Source of the DNA: Flavobacterium franklandianum | Lineage (GTDB): Bacteria > Bacteroidota > Bacteroidia > Flavobacteriales > Flavobacteriaceae | Assembly: GCF_007097365.1 (NCBI RefSeq) | Contig: NZ_VJZR01000003.1 | Location: 62,001 to 126,000, forward strand | Direction: 5' to 3' | DNA: 64,000 nt | Shown here: in pieces, positions 48,864 to 57,268 of the stretch | How positions within the stretch are numbered: position 1 is the first letter of the stretch | Layout: each line of letters begins with the position of its first letter | The notes under the pieces: model-generated | Databases searched by the model: none | Told to the model about the DNA's origin: nothing | Seen by the model: only the letters and a program-made list of their open reading frames with translations | Made by a program: the position numbers and the translations under genes

Positions 48864-49743
48864 AGTATAAAATTTGATAAAATAAAAATATAATTGGTGC
48901 TACAAATATAACACTATCTAGACGATCTAGAATGCCTCCGTGGCCAGGCATTATGATTCCGCTGTCTTTTACACCAGCAATGCGTTTGAATTTAGATTCA
49001 ATTAAATCGCCAATTGTTCCGAAAACACCTGTAATTAAAGCAATAGAGACCCAAATCATAATTGATTTTTCGCTAAATTGTGGACTCGCGTTTATATAAT
49101 ATTTTGATATTAAATATCCTGCTATTATGGCAAAAACAATTCCGCCAATAAATCCTTCGATGGTTTTTTTGGGTGAAATTTTTTCGTATAATTTATTCTT
49201 CCCAATGGATTTCCCCACAATAAATGCAAAAGTATCATTTGTCCAAACTAAGATAAACAATCCAATTATAATTTTAGGATTGTAATCATTGACTCCAAAA
49301 GATATTTTTGTGATGAATATAAAAGGTAAAATAATATACCCTAATAAATACAAGTATTTTGAAGAGATGTTTATTTTTTGAAATTTATCAAAAAATAAAA
49401 ATAGAATACATTTTATGGAAACAACGAGGGCTATGACTAATAAAATCAGGTCTAATTGTTTTGTGTTTATAGCTAGATTAAAATTAGTTTTGAATGTCCT
49501 ATTGATAGTTTCGGTAGTGATTTTATTATAGTTACTGAGAAGGGTAACAGCTGTATAGAGCACAATTCCAAATAGAATCGAAGGTGTTTTATGATTTTGA
49601 ATTAAATTGCAAAATTCATAAATTGCAATTATTAAAAATATCCCAAATAGTATAAAAAAACTTTCAGTCGAAAACAGTATCGAAGTCAGTAATAAAATCA
49701 CATAAATAGCACCAGATATAGTTCTCTTGAGTGTTTCATTCAT
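48853..49743 (-). CDS. cdsA: Phosphatidate cytidylyltransferase
   Basis: Integral membrane enzyme (296 residues, about seven to eight helices) making CDP-diacylglycerol from phosphatidic acid and CTP. The C-terminal signature is VFGTIGDLIESKFKRIAGVK followed by DSGIIMPGHGGILDRLDS. TNDTFAFIVGKSIGKNKLYEKISPKKTIEGFIGG is a second family block, residues about 178-211. It is translationally coupled to psd and follows the LUD gene by one base. Confidence 0.96.
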   Translation of the reverse strand: MNETLKRTISGAIYVILLLTSILFSTESFFILFGIFLIIAIYEFCNLIQNHKTPSILFGIVLYTAVTLLSNYNKITTETINRTFKTNFNLAINTKQLDLILLVIALVVSIKCILFLFFDKFQKINISSKYLYLLGYIILPFIFITKISFGVNDYNPKIIIGLFILVWTNDTFAFIVGKSIGKNKLYEKISPKKTIEGFIGGIVFAIIAGYLISKYYINASPQFSEKSIMIWVSIALITGVFGTIGDLIESKFKRIAGVKDSGIIMPGHGGILDRLDSVIFVAPIIFLFYQILYYVS

Positions 49744-49744
49744 C

Positions 49745-50347
49745 TTATAAATCTTCTAAAAGCAATAAATATAGATTTTTTGCGGAACTTCCGTATTGTG
49801 TAAAATCTTCATCAACTGCTTTTTTAAAATATTTGATGGTGGTTATATTTGTTGGATAATCTTTGACATATTTCTTTTTTATAACACTCAATCCGTCACT
49901 TTTAGTTTCAATGATCTGACTGGTAGTTGCTATAATGATGATGTTGGTTGGAAGTTCGTTTGGTTTGTGTTGTTTAATTTGTTTTGAAGAAAACAGAATA
50001 GATCCTTCGTCAGCAATGAGGTTTTCACAATTTGCCAAAAGAAATGAAGGGTTAGATGTTTTATGATGTGTGATTTTATTCTCTTCTAGAATGCCAAAGA
50101 GATCAGGCTCATAACACAAAGCTTCGCCTTCGAACCAATCATTTTCTTCGAGGATATTTTCGAAATGATCTTTTACTTCAGTTTCATTTTCGCAATACAA
50201 AAATTTTCCGCCGTTTTTCTTGAAATTATATATGAACTGTTCATCTAAAGGAGCGTCATTTTCAAGGGAGAACGGGCTATTTTCCTTATCTTTTTCTTCC
50301 TCTGAAGCTGGATTATTAGAACCAAAAAATTTTCTAAAAAGACTCAT
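49745..50347 (-). CDS. LUD domain protein (LutC/YkgG-like)
   Basis: 200-residue protein with a LUD (DUF162) domain as in LutC. Central segments are FLYCENETEVKDHFENIL, NPSFLLANCENLIADEGSI and PTNIIIIATTSQIIETKSDG, the last corresponding to the conserved end of LutC. An N-terminal charged stretch is family-variable. LutC takes part in lactate oxidation, but no lutA or lutB is present here, so the role in this cdsA-psd cluster is unclear. One base separates it from cdsA. Confidence 0.85.
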   Translation of the reverse strand: MSLFRKFFGSNNPASEEEKDKENSPFSLENDAPLDEQFIYNFKKNGGKFLYCENETEVKDHFENILEENDWFEGEALCYEPDLFGILEENKITHHKTSNPSFLLANCENLIADEGSILFSSKQIKQHKPNELPTNIIIIATTSQIIETKSDGLSVIKKKYVKDYPTNITTIKYFKKAVDEDFTQYGSSAKNLYLLLLEDL

Positions 50348-50400
50348 ATTTTTTCTATACTACTTGATAAATTATTTGAAAACGTTCAAAGATAAAAAAA

Positions 50401-50433
50401 TCTTAATTCAAAAGTCACTTTTGAATTAAGATT
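50401..50433 (-). terminator. Terminator after ftsH
   Basis: TCTTAATTCAAAA and TTTTGAATTAAGA form a perfect 13-bp stem with a five-base loop; on the minus strand it runs into seven T residues. It separates ftsH from the LUD-cdsA-psd-ACBP run. Confidence 0.88.
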
Positions 50434-50458
50434 TTAAAATAATATATGTTTTAGACTA

Positions 50459-52384
50459 TTAAGACACTTCCCCTGCCAGATTGTCGTCAAATGTTCTTTT
50501 CCCGAAAATGGTTTCTAAGTCATCTTTGAATATTACTTCTTTTTCGATAAGAATATCTGCAAGTTGATTTAATTTATCTTTATTTTCTTCTAATATTTTG
50601 ATTGCTCTTTCGTATTGACTTTCTATTAAAATCGAGATTTCCTTATCAATAGTTTTGGCAGTTTCTTCTGAATAAGGTTTTGAAAAACTGTATTCGCTTT
50701 GCCCAGTTGAATCATAATAGGTGACATTTCCTATTTTTTCGTTCAAACCATAAATCGTTACCATAGCACGAGCTTGTCGCGTTACTTTTTCTAAATCGCT
50801 TAAAGCTCCTGTCGAAATTCTGTTGAAAGTTACTTTCTCAGCGGCTCTACCGCCCATAGTAGCACACATTTCGTCCAGCATTTGATCTGTTCTCACGATT
50901 TGTCTTTCCTCAGGTAGATACCAAGCTGCTCCAAGGCTTTGTCCACGAGGAACAATAGTTACTTTGATAAGTGGTGCTGCATGTTGTAGCATCCAGCTTA
51001 CAGTCGCGTGACCCGCTTCGTGAATCGCAATAGCTTTCTTTTCTTCGGGAGTGATGATTTTATTTTTCTTTTCTAATCCACCAATAATCCTATCGACAGC
51101 ATCAAGGAAATCTTGTTTGTCAACCGCAGTTTTGTTATTTCTAGCGGCTATCAAAGCAGCTTCGTTACAAACATTAGCAATGTCGGCTCCAGAAAAACCA
51201 GGAGTTTGTTTGGCTAAAAAGTCAGTATCTAAATTTTCAACTTTTTTCAATGGCGCAAGGTGAACTTTGAATATTTCTTCACGCTCGCGAATGTCTGGTA
51301 AGTCCACAAAAATTTGTCTGTCAAAACGACCTGCACGCATCAAGGCTTTGTCTAAAACATCGGCTCTATTGGTTGCAGCTAAAACAATTACATTCGAATT
51401 GGTGCCAAAACCATCCATTTCGGTTAGCAATTGGTTTAATGTATTCTCGCGTTCGTCATTACCACCTGACATATTGTTTTTTCCTCTTGCTCTTCCCACA
51501 GCATCAATTTCATCAATAAAAATAATTGCTGGAGATTTTTCTTTGGCTTGTTTGAATAAATCACGAACTCTTGATGCACCAACACCAACAAACATTTCGA
51601 CAAAATCAGAACCTGATAAGGAGAAAAAGGGTACTTGAGCTTCGCCTGCTACGGCTTTTGCCAATAAGGTCTTTCCTGTTCCAGGGGGACCTACAAGCAA
51701 AGCTCCTTTTGGAATTTTTCCACCCAGATTGGTGTATTTTTCGGGGTTTTTAAGAAATTCAACAATTTCTTGAATTTCTTCTTTTGCACCTTCCAATCCA
51801 GCAACATCTTTGAATGAAGTTTTAATATCTGTTTTTTCGTCAAAAAGTTTAGCTTTTGATTTGCCGATATTAAAAATCTGTCCGCCACCGCCACCAGCAC
51901 CACCAGACATTCTTCGCATGATGAAAATCCATACACCAATGATGATGATGATTGGTAAAAGACTTATGATGATATCACTCCAATTACTGCTTTCTTGAAA
52001 ATTATAATTTTTTAGTTTTTTCTCTGCAACAGCTATTTCTAATTTTTTTTCAAAAATTTGAACATCACCAAGATTTAATATATAATGTGGCCCTTTGTTG
52101 GGTTGATCTAAAACATTTTTGGATACTTTTTTATTGGATGCTTGTTTTAAAGCCGCAGCAGTCAAAAATATTTCAGCATCCTTCTTATTGAAGATTATTA
52201 TTTTTTCAATTTCTCCTTTTTCGAGTAATGCATTGAATTCAGGCTGTTCTAACTTGACTGGTTCTTGAAAACTTGAACCACCAGTAAAAAAACTTATCGT
52301 CAAAAAAATTAATAAAATTGCGGTGTAAACCAACCAAGGACTTACTTTAAATTTATTTAAATTTGGTTTATTATCTGTTGCCAT
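50459..52384 (-). CDS. ftsH: ATP-dependent zinc metalloprotease FtsH
   Basis: Membrane-anchored AAA+ protease (641 residues) degrading misfolded and regulatory membrane proteins. Two membrane helices (residues about 16-36 and 134-156) flank a periplasmic domain, followed by the AAA+ module with Walker A GPPGTGKT (near residue 228), Walker B IIFIDEIDAVG and the SRH ATNRADVLDKALMRAGRFD. The zinc motif is AIHEAGHA (HExxH) with a third ligand near TGALSDLEKV. It is preceded by rsfS on the same strand, 16 bp away. Confidence 0.98.
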   Translation of the reverse strand: MATDNKPNLNKFKVSPWLVYTAILLIFLTISFFTGGSSFQEPVKLEQPEFNALLEKGEIEKIIIFNKKDAEIFLTAAALKQASNKKVSKNVLDQPNKGPHYILNLGDVQIFEKKLEIAVAEKKLKNYNFQESSNWSDIIISLLPIIIIIGVWIFIMRRMSGGAGGGGGQIFNIGKSKAKLFDEKTDIKTSFKDVAGLEGAKEEIQEIVEFLKNPEKYTNLGGKIPKGALLVGPPGTGKTLLAKAVAGEAQVPFFSLSGSDFVEMFVGVGASRVRDLFKQAKEKSPAIIFIDEIDAVGRARGKNNMSGGNDERENTLNQLLTEMDGFGTNSNVIVLAATNRADVLDKALMRAGRFDRQIFVDLPDIREREEIFKVHLAPLKKVENLDTDFLAKQTPGFSGADIANVCNEAALIAARNNKTAVDKQDFLDAVDRIIGGLEKKNKIITPEEKKAIAIHEAGHATVSWMLQHAAPLIKVTIVPRGQSLGAAWYLPEERQIVRTDQMLDEMCATMGGRAAEKVTFNRISTGALSDLEKVTRQARAMVTIYGLNEKIGNVTYYDSTGQSEYSFSKPYSEETAKTIDKEISILIESQYERAIKILEENKDKLNQLADILIEKEVIFKDDLETIFGKRTFDDNLAGEVS

Positions 52385-52399
52385 TAGAGGTATATTTCT

Positions 52400-52771
52400 T
52401 TAGTATTTATTTTCGATTTTGGTGATTTTAGCATCACCCCAAAGACTTTCGATATTATAATATTCTCGAATGTGCTTTTGGAAAACGTGAACTACAATGC
52501 TTACATAATCCATCAGAACCCATTCGGCATTGTCAGATCCTTCAACATGCCAGGGCTTGTCTTTTAATTCTTTTGAAACTACTTTTTGAATGGAGTTAAC
52601 AATTGCGTTAACCTGAGTATTTGAATTTCCGTTGCAGACTACAAAATAGTCACAAACGGCGGTGTCTATTTCTCTTAAATCCAGAATATCGATATCATTT
52701 CCTTTTACTTCTTCAATCCCTTTGATGATGTTTGCCAATAGAACATCATTATTTATTGTCTTTTTTGCCAT
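52400..52771 (-). CDS. rsfS: Ribosome silencing factor RsfS
   Basis: 123-residue protein that binds uL14 and blocks subunit joining in poor nutrient conditions. Family features are DILDLREIDTAVCDYFVVCNG near residues 45-65, STQVNAIVNSIQKVV, and DNAEWVLMDYVSIVVHVFQKHIREYYNIESLWGDA at the end. Complete and of normal length. First gene of the rsfS-ftsH run; divergent from birA. Confidence 0.96.
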   Translation of the reverse strand: MAKKTINNDVLLANIIKGIEEVKGNDIDILDLREIDTAVCDYFVVCNGNSNTQVNAIVNSIQKVVSKELKDKPWHVEGSDNAEWVLMDYVSIVVHVFQKHIREYYNIESLWGDAKITKIENKY

Positions 52772-52866
52772 GAATTATTTTTAAATAAGTTTGTAAAGTT
52801 ACCATTTTTTGTGATTATTTTTGAACCTTAACATAATATTAAATTCTGTTACACAAATAACTTCCT

Positions 52867-53595
52867 ATGCAACTAATCAAACTCGATGCCATAGATTCTA
52901 CAAATGAGTTCCTAAAAGGTTTATCTAGCAATCAAATTCTAGAAAATTTTACCGTAGTTACTGCTGAAAATCAAACCAAAGGCAAAGGCCAAATGGGAGC
53001 GATTTGGAATTCTGAACCCAGTAAAAACTTAATAATGAGTGTTTTGATTACTGATTTTGTTACAGATATTAATCAAATATTTAATGTTAATATTGCCATC
53101 TCACTTTCGGTAATTAAGACGTTAGAAGATTTTGATATTCCTGAATTAAGTATCAAATGGCCTAACGACATTATGTCATACAATAAAAAAATAGGTGGAA
53201 TTCTGATTGAAAACAGTATAAAAAGTGACGGAACTATTAATTCTATTGTAGGCTTGGGATTGAATATTAATCAAATGAATTTCGAAAATTTGCCCAAAGC
53301 ATCTTCTTTGGCAGTGATTTGTAATACTACTTTCGACAAAGAAAAAATTCTCTTGAAGATTATCGAAAAGTTGGAAAAAAACATCCAGATTTGGAATCAA
53401 AATTCGGATTTGTTATGGTCAGAATATACCAATAAACTTTTCAAAAAAGGAATTCCAATGCCTTTTTCTGGCGGAAACGAACAAAATTTTATGGGAATTA
53501 TTCAGGGCGTTTCCTCCATCGGAAAACTCCAAATTCTTTTAGAAGACGATTCGGTTCCCGAGTTTGATATTAAAGAAATTCAGATGTTGTATTAA
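52867..53595 (+). CDS. birA: Biotin--[acetyl-CoA carboxylase] ligase
   Basis: Attaches biotin to the carrier domain of acetyl-CoA carboxylase. The catalytic domain starts directly (IKLDAIDSTNEFLKGL), with no DNA-binding N-domain, so it is not a repressor. The ATP/biotinyl-AMP loop is AENQTKGKGQMGAIW (residues about 38-52; family GRGRxGRxW). SIKWPNDIMSYNKKIGGILIE and VGLGLNINQ follow, and a small C-terminal barrel ends the 242 residues. The GKGQMGA variant is the Bacteroidota form. Confidence 0.95.
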   Translation: MQLIKLDAIDSTNEFLKGLSSNQILENFTVVTAENQTKGKGQMGAIWNSEPSKNLIMSVLITDFVTDINQIFNVNIAISLSVIKTLEDFDIPELSIKWPNDIMSYNKKIGGILIENSIKSDGTINSIVGLGLNINQMNFENLPKASSLAVICNTTFDKEKILLKIIEKLEKNIQIWNQNSDLLWSEYTNKLFKKGIPMPFSGGNEQNFMGIIQGVSSIGKLQILLEDDSVPEFDIKEIQMLY

Positions 53596-53635
53596 ACCAT
53601 TGCGTGCATTAATAGAAATATTAAAATATAAAATT

Positions 53636-53760
53636 AAACGCATAGAAACATAAAAAAAAGAATTAGATAGACCAATTCATGGCTTCACATAGCTATGTTT
53701 CACTATCAAAAAGTGAAACGCCTTGATAGAATTCATAAAATCTATGATTCTATGCGTTTA
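53636..53760. repeat. MITE-like dispersed element, copy 2
   Basis: 125-base relative, in opposite orientation, of the element at 38208-38336. Its ends are AAACGCATAGAAACATAA and the inverted CTATGATTCTATGCGTTT. The interior shares ATAGACCAATTCATGG, CTTCACATAGCTATG and GTGAAACGCC with the other copy. No coding potential. Confidence 0.82.
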
Positions 53761-53818
53761 AAAAAAAATAACATTTTAAATTACACCCAACGGATTATAT
53801 TAAGTGATTTTTAAACAA

Positions 53819-53848
53819 AAAAACCTTTCAGTTTGCACTAAAAGGTTG
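53819..53848 (-). terminator. Terminator after the SRPBCC gene
   Basis: On the minus strand AACCTTTT and GAAAGGTT pair around TAGTGCAAACT and run into seven T residues. Confidence 0.8.
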
Positions 53849-53869
53849 TTGTTTATAAAGCTTAAAATT

Positions 53870-54262
53870 TTATAACTTATTCATATTTCCTGCCAATGTT
53901 TCGATGAATTTTCCAATTGGACCTTTGATCATCATAGCCATCATCGCATTGAATTCGCCTTCAAAAAGCAATTGCACATTAGAAGAATTCTCCGAAACAT
54001 AAACTATATCGGCTTCTAAAGTAAAAGGTAATTTATCGCTTGCAGCACCAAGAACTATTTTATTTGGCGCAATTTTTTCTTTCATTTTTAATTTTATTTC
54101 GGGCATTCCTTTCAATCCAAAAATAAAAGCATCGTCGCCAATAACTTCAAATTTCGCAATATTATCAGGCATTAATTTTTCGAAATTTCGTACATCACCT
54201 AACAAATCAAATAATTCTTGTGCTGATTTTTGGACAGTAACTCTGGGGCTTTCTAAGTTCAT
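53870..54262 (-). CDS. SRPBCC-fold (START-like) protein
   Basis: 130-residue START/Bet v1-like protein. Family pattern: SPRVTVQKSAQELFDLLGDVRNFEKLMP at the start, then FGLKGMPEIKLKMKEKIAPN, LPFTLEADIVYVSE and VQLLFEGEFNAMMAMMIKGP with the C-terminal helix. These proteins bind hydrophobic ligands; the ligand here is unknown. It lies next downstream of pyrE on the same strand, separated by a 150-bp low-complexity spacer. Confidence 0.82.
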   Translation of the reverse strand: MNLESPRVTVQKSAQELFDLLGDVRNFEKLMPDNIAKFEVIGDDAFIFGLKGMPEIKLKMKEKIAPNKIVLGAASDKLPFTLEADIVYVSENSSNVQLLFEGEFNAMMAMMIKGPIGKFIETLAGNMNKL

Positions 54263-54284
54263 TTACAGTTTATTTTTAGAGTTT

Positions 54285-54335
54285 GTAGTTTATTGTTTAT
54301 GGTTTATTGTTTATTGTTTATGGTTTGTTGTGGTA
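54285..54335. repeat. GTTTATTGTTTATG low-complexity tandem tract
   Basis: Tandem copies of GTTTATTGTTTATG-type units between the SRPBCC gene and pyrE. Noncoding spacer. Confidence 0.7.
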
Positions 54336-54412
54336 AATTATATGATTTTCGATTTACGAATCACACAATCCATACATCTATCTGATGATTGATCACTCCT
54401 GCTAAACACTAG

Positions 54413-55069
54413 CTACTGACCACTTCCAACAACTCCCCATGTTGATGGACTCAAATTCCATTCTCTCAAAGTTTCTTCTTCGTGCTCGGTAATGTATCTT
54501 TTGGCAACAGCTAGATTCAATAAATTTTGATAATTGCTCAACGTAAACAAGCTGACATTAGCGTTTTTAAAGTTTTCTTCGGCAACATCAAAGCCATATG
54601 TAAAAATGGCGGCCATTCCTTTTACATTGGCACCAGCAGCGCGCAAAGCCTCAACAGCAAGCAAACTACTGTTTCCAGTGCTTATTAAATCTTCAACAAT
54701 GACCACATTTTGTCCTTTTTGCAAAAAGCCTTCCACTTGGTTTTGCCTGCCGTGTTTTTTGGGTTCTGGACGAACATAAACAAAAGGCAAACCTAAACTT
54801 TCGGCAACTAACATGCCAATTCCAATTGCTCCTGTGGCCACGCCAGCTATTACATCAGGTTTTCCAAATTGTTTTTCGATGCTTTTCGAAAATTCATCTC
54901 GAACATAATTTCTTATAGTTGGAAATGAGAGTATTATACGGTTATCACAATAAATAGGTGATTGCCATCCCGAAGCCCACGTAAAAGGATTTCTTGGATT
55001 CAATTTAATTGCATTAATTTGCAAAAGCAATTCGGCAGTTTTCTCGGCAGTATCTTTATTAAATATCAT
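54413..55069 (-). CDS. pyrE: Orotate phosphoribosyltransferase
   Basis: Converts orotate and PRPP to orotidine monophosphate in pyrimidine synthesis. The 218-residue protein shows NPFTWASGWQSPIYCDNR, VATGAIGIGMLVAESLGLPF, the lysine-rich loop RPEPKKHGRQNQVEG and the PRPP-binding VVIVEDLISTGNSS. The frame extends upstream to 55132, but the ATG at 55069 gives the usual start (MIFNKDTAEKTAELLL). It is divergent from the NUDIX gene, with only seven bases between the two start codons and its promoter inside that gene. Confidence 0.96.
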   Translation of the reverse strand: MIFNKDTAEKTAELLLQINAIKLNPRNPFTWASGWQSPIYCDNRIILSFPTIRNYVRDEFSKSIEKQFGKPDVIAGVATGAIGIGMLVAESLGLPFVYVRPEPKKHGRQNQVEGFLQKGQNVVIVEDLISTGNSSLLAVEALRAAGANVKGMAAIFTYGFDVAEENFKNANVSLFTLSNYQNLLNLAVAKRYITEHEEETLREWNLSPSTWGVVGSGQ

Positions 55070-55073
55070 AGTA

Positions 55074-55103
55074 CAAATGTATAAAGTTTTTGTGAACGAC
55101 AAA
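55074..55103 (-). promoter_or_regulatory. Bacteroidota-type pyrE promoter inside the NUDIX gene
   Basis: On the minus strand TTTG (55103-55100), 18 bases, then TACATTTG (55081-55074). The -7 box ends five bases before the pyrE ATG at 55069, so the transcript should begin at or next to the start codon, giving leaderless or near-leaderless mRNA. The boxes cover codons 1-9 of the divergent NUDIX gene. Confidence 0.7.
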
Positions 55104-55670
55104 CCACTTTTTTTGACAAATGAAATCTCCAAAGAGACTAATTTTCAACTATTCCTATTAGAAAGTGTTGATATAGTACAACTTATCGTCAAAATTTTTC
55201 AAAATAAAATTCAAAAAGCCTATCTCTATCATCCCGATGAAAAGGAAATTATGAAAACTTTGAAATCCAAAATCCCAGTTTCTAAAGCGGGTGGAGGATT
55301 AGTTTACAACAAAAAAGGGGAGGTTTTGTTCATTTACAGAGGAGGGAAATGGGATTTGCCTAAAGGAGGAACTGAAAAAGGGGAAGAAATAGAAGATACA
55401 GCCATGCGCGAAGTCGAAGAAGAAACGGGCGTTTGTCAATTAAAAATCACCAAAAAAATTCAAAAAACGTATCACATTTTCAAGAGAAATGGCATTTACA
55501 AACTAAAAATCACACATTGGTTCGAAATGACTTCTGATTATGAAGGAACTCCAATTGGACAAATCGAAGAAGGGATCGAAAAAGCAGTTTGGCTCAGTCC
55601 AAATGAAATACCTGAAGTCTTAAAAAAATCATATGAAAATATAAAATTATTATTTGAAGAAGAAAAATAG
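55077..55670 (+). CDS. NUDIX hydrolase
   Basis: 197-residue protein whose C-terminal two-thirds is a NUDIX domain; the box is GGTEKGEEIEDTAMREVEEETGV (G-x5-E-x7-R-E-U-x-E-E pattern, near residues 98-120), preceded by VLFIYRGGKWDLPKG. The first 60 residues (YKVFVNDKPLFLTNE) form an extra N-terminal domain. NUDIX enzymes cleave nucleoside diphosphate-linked substrates; the substrate is unknown. The ATG at 55077 is seven bases from the divergent pyrE ATG, so its promoter must lie within pyrE. Confidence 0.9.
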   Translation: MYKVFVNDKPLFLTNEISKETNFQLFLLESVDIVQLIVKIFQNKIQKAYLYHPDEKEIMKTLKSKIPVSKAGGGLVYNKKGEVLFIYRGGKWDLPKGGTEKGEEIEDTAMREVEEETGVCQLKITKKIQKTYHIFKRNGIYKLKITHWFEMTSDYEGTPIGQIEEGIEKAVWLSPNEIPEVLKKSYENIKLLFEEEK

Positions 55671-55675
55671 TGGTC

Positions 55676-55763
55676 AGTAATCGGTGATCGGTGTTCAGTT
55701 TTTAATTGAAGAAATTGTGTTTTTTTTTGTCTGCAAACTGCCATCTGCCATCTGCCAACTTTT
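55676..55763. repeat. Degenerate repeat tracts before the helicase gene
   Basis: CGGTGATCGGTGTTCAG and, after a short gap, CTGCCATCTGCCATCTGCC in tandem. It resembles the GCAGATGGCAGT units at 6920 read from the other strand. Confidence 0.7.
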
Positions 55764-55779
55764 TCCCTACCTTTGCAAA

Positions 55780-57126
55780 ATGAATAAAAAACACCATTCC
55801 AACAATATACTACTCAATTTAGGTATTTCAACCCTAAACGAAATGCAGGTTGCTGCCCAAGAAACCATTTTGAGCGACAATAATGTTTTACTGCTTTCGC
55901 CAACAGGTTCCGGAAAAACACTCGCTTTCTTGTTGCCTATTTTCGAAATGTTAAAACCCGAAATACTTTCTGTACAATGTTTGATTCTGGTTCCATCACG
56001 TGAATTAGGACTTCAAATTGAGCAAGTTTGGAAAAAAATGGGAACCGATTACAAAGTAAACGTTTGCTACGGTGGACATTCCATCGAAACTGAAATCAAG
56101 AATTTAAGCAATCCACCAGCGGTTTTAATTGGAACTCCAGGACGAATCGCCGATCATATTGATAGAGGTACTTTTCGTTTGGACAAAATAGAAACCCTGA
56201 TTCTCGACGAATTTGACAAGTCGTTGCAGTTGGGTTTTCACGAACAAATGTCTTTCATTATTGGAAAACTTTCGAAACTGAACAAACGCGTTTTGGTTTC
56301 GGCCACTTCCGATATTGAGATTCCGAAATATACAAGAGTAATCAATCCTACGATTTTGGATTTTATTCCAAATGAAGAAGCTACCAGTAATCTTACCACG
56401 AAAATGGTCATTTCAAAGGAAAAAGACAAAATGGGAAGTTTGTTCAACCTGATTTGTTCGTTGAAATCGCAATCGGCAATCGTGTTTTGCAATCACAGAG
56501 ATGCTGCCGAACGTATTAGTGATACTTTAAACGAAAAAGGAATTTACGCCACCTATTATCACGGTGGAATGGATCAGGACGAAAGAGAACGCGCTTTAAT
56601 CCAATTCAGAAACGGAAGTGTGAGCTATTTAATCACCACGGATTTAGCTGCACGTGGACTCGATATTCCCGAAATGAAGCACGTTATCCATTATCATTTG
56701 CCTTTAAAGGAAGATGAATTTACGCATCGAAACGGTAGAACTGCTCGTATGCAAGCTTCTGGAACGGCTTATGTAATTGTAAACGATAGCGAGAAAAAAC
56801 TAGATTATATCGATTATGGAATGGAAGTTTTGAAAGTAGAAAATTCAACCACTTTACCAAAACCACCCGAATTTCAAACTATCTACATCAGCGGTGGAAA
56901 GAAAAATAAATTAAACAAAATTGATGTCGTTGGCTTCTTTTCCCAAAAAGGAAAATTAGAGAAAGGCGACTTGGGATTAATCGAAGTGAAGGATTTTATT
57001 TCGTTTGCTGCCGTAAAATTCAATAAAGTAAAAGACTTGCTTCACAATATCAAGGACGAAAAAATGAAAGGCAAGAAATTCAAAATTGAAGTTGCCAGAA
57101 AAGTGATTAAGAAAGAAGAAGAATAG
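55780..57126 (+). CDS. DEAD-box RNA helicase, DbpA-like
   Basis: 448-residue ATP-dependent RNA helicase. Q motif STLNEMQVAAQE, motif I SPTGSGKTLAF (near residue 41), Ia VPSRELGLQIEQ, motif II DEFD in place of DEAD, motif III SATSDIE and motif VI HRNGRTARM. The last 75 residues (TIYISGGKKNKLNKIDVVGF, then GLIEVKDFISFAAVKFNKV) match the DbpA RNA-binding domain that targets 23S rRNA helix 92, suggesting a role in 50S assembly. The open frame extends to 55684 through repeats; the ATG at 55780 follows a TACCTTTG box and is the likely start. Confidence 0.92.
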   Translation: MNKKHHSNNILLNLGISTLNEMQVAAQETILSDNNVLLLSPTGSGKTLAFLLPIFEMLKPEILSVQCLILVPSRELGLQIEQVWKKMGTDYKVNVCYGGHSIETEIKNLSNPPAVLIGTPGRIADHIDRGTFRLDKIETLILDEFDKSLQLGFHEQMSFIIGKLSKLNKRVLVSATSDIEIPKYTRVINPTILDFIPNEEATSNLTTKMVISKEKDKMGSLFNLICSLKSQSAIVFCNHRDAAERISDTLNEKGIYATYYHGGMDQDERERALIQFRNGSVSYLITTDLAARGLDIPEMKHVIHYHLPLKEDEFTHRNGRTARMQASGTAYVIVNDSEKKLDYIDYGMEVLKVENSTTLPKPPEFQTIYISGGKKNKLNKIDVVGFFSQKGKLEKGDLGLIEVKDFISFAAVKFNKVKDLLHNIKDEKMKGKKFKIEVARKVIKKEEE

Positions 57127-57179
57127 TGTTCAGTGTTCAGTGTTCAGTTTTGAGTGAGCAGTGAAATAGAGTAGTTCAA

Positions 57180-57224
57180 AAAAAATCGTTAGCAGTACAA
57201 TTTGTAATGATAACGATTTTTTTA
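57180..57224. terminator. Bidirectional terminator between the helicase and PhnA-like genes
   Basis: AAAAATCGTTA and TAACGATTTTT pair around about 18 loop bases, with A-rich and T-rich flanks on both strands. The preceding stretch (57127-57165) holds GTGTTCAGTGTTCAG tandem repeats. Confidence 0.8.
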
Positions 57225-57268
57225 ATTTATGGCAATTACAGATCACTCTTTTTTCTGACCACTTCTAA

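Noticed and set aside
55684..55779. N-terminal extension of the DEAD-box helicase
   Set aside because: The extension translates degenerate spacer repeats; the ATG at 55780 follows a promoter-like TACCTTTG box.
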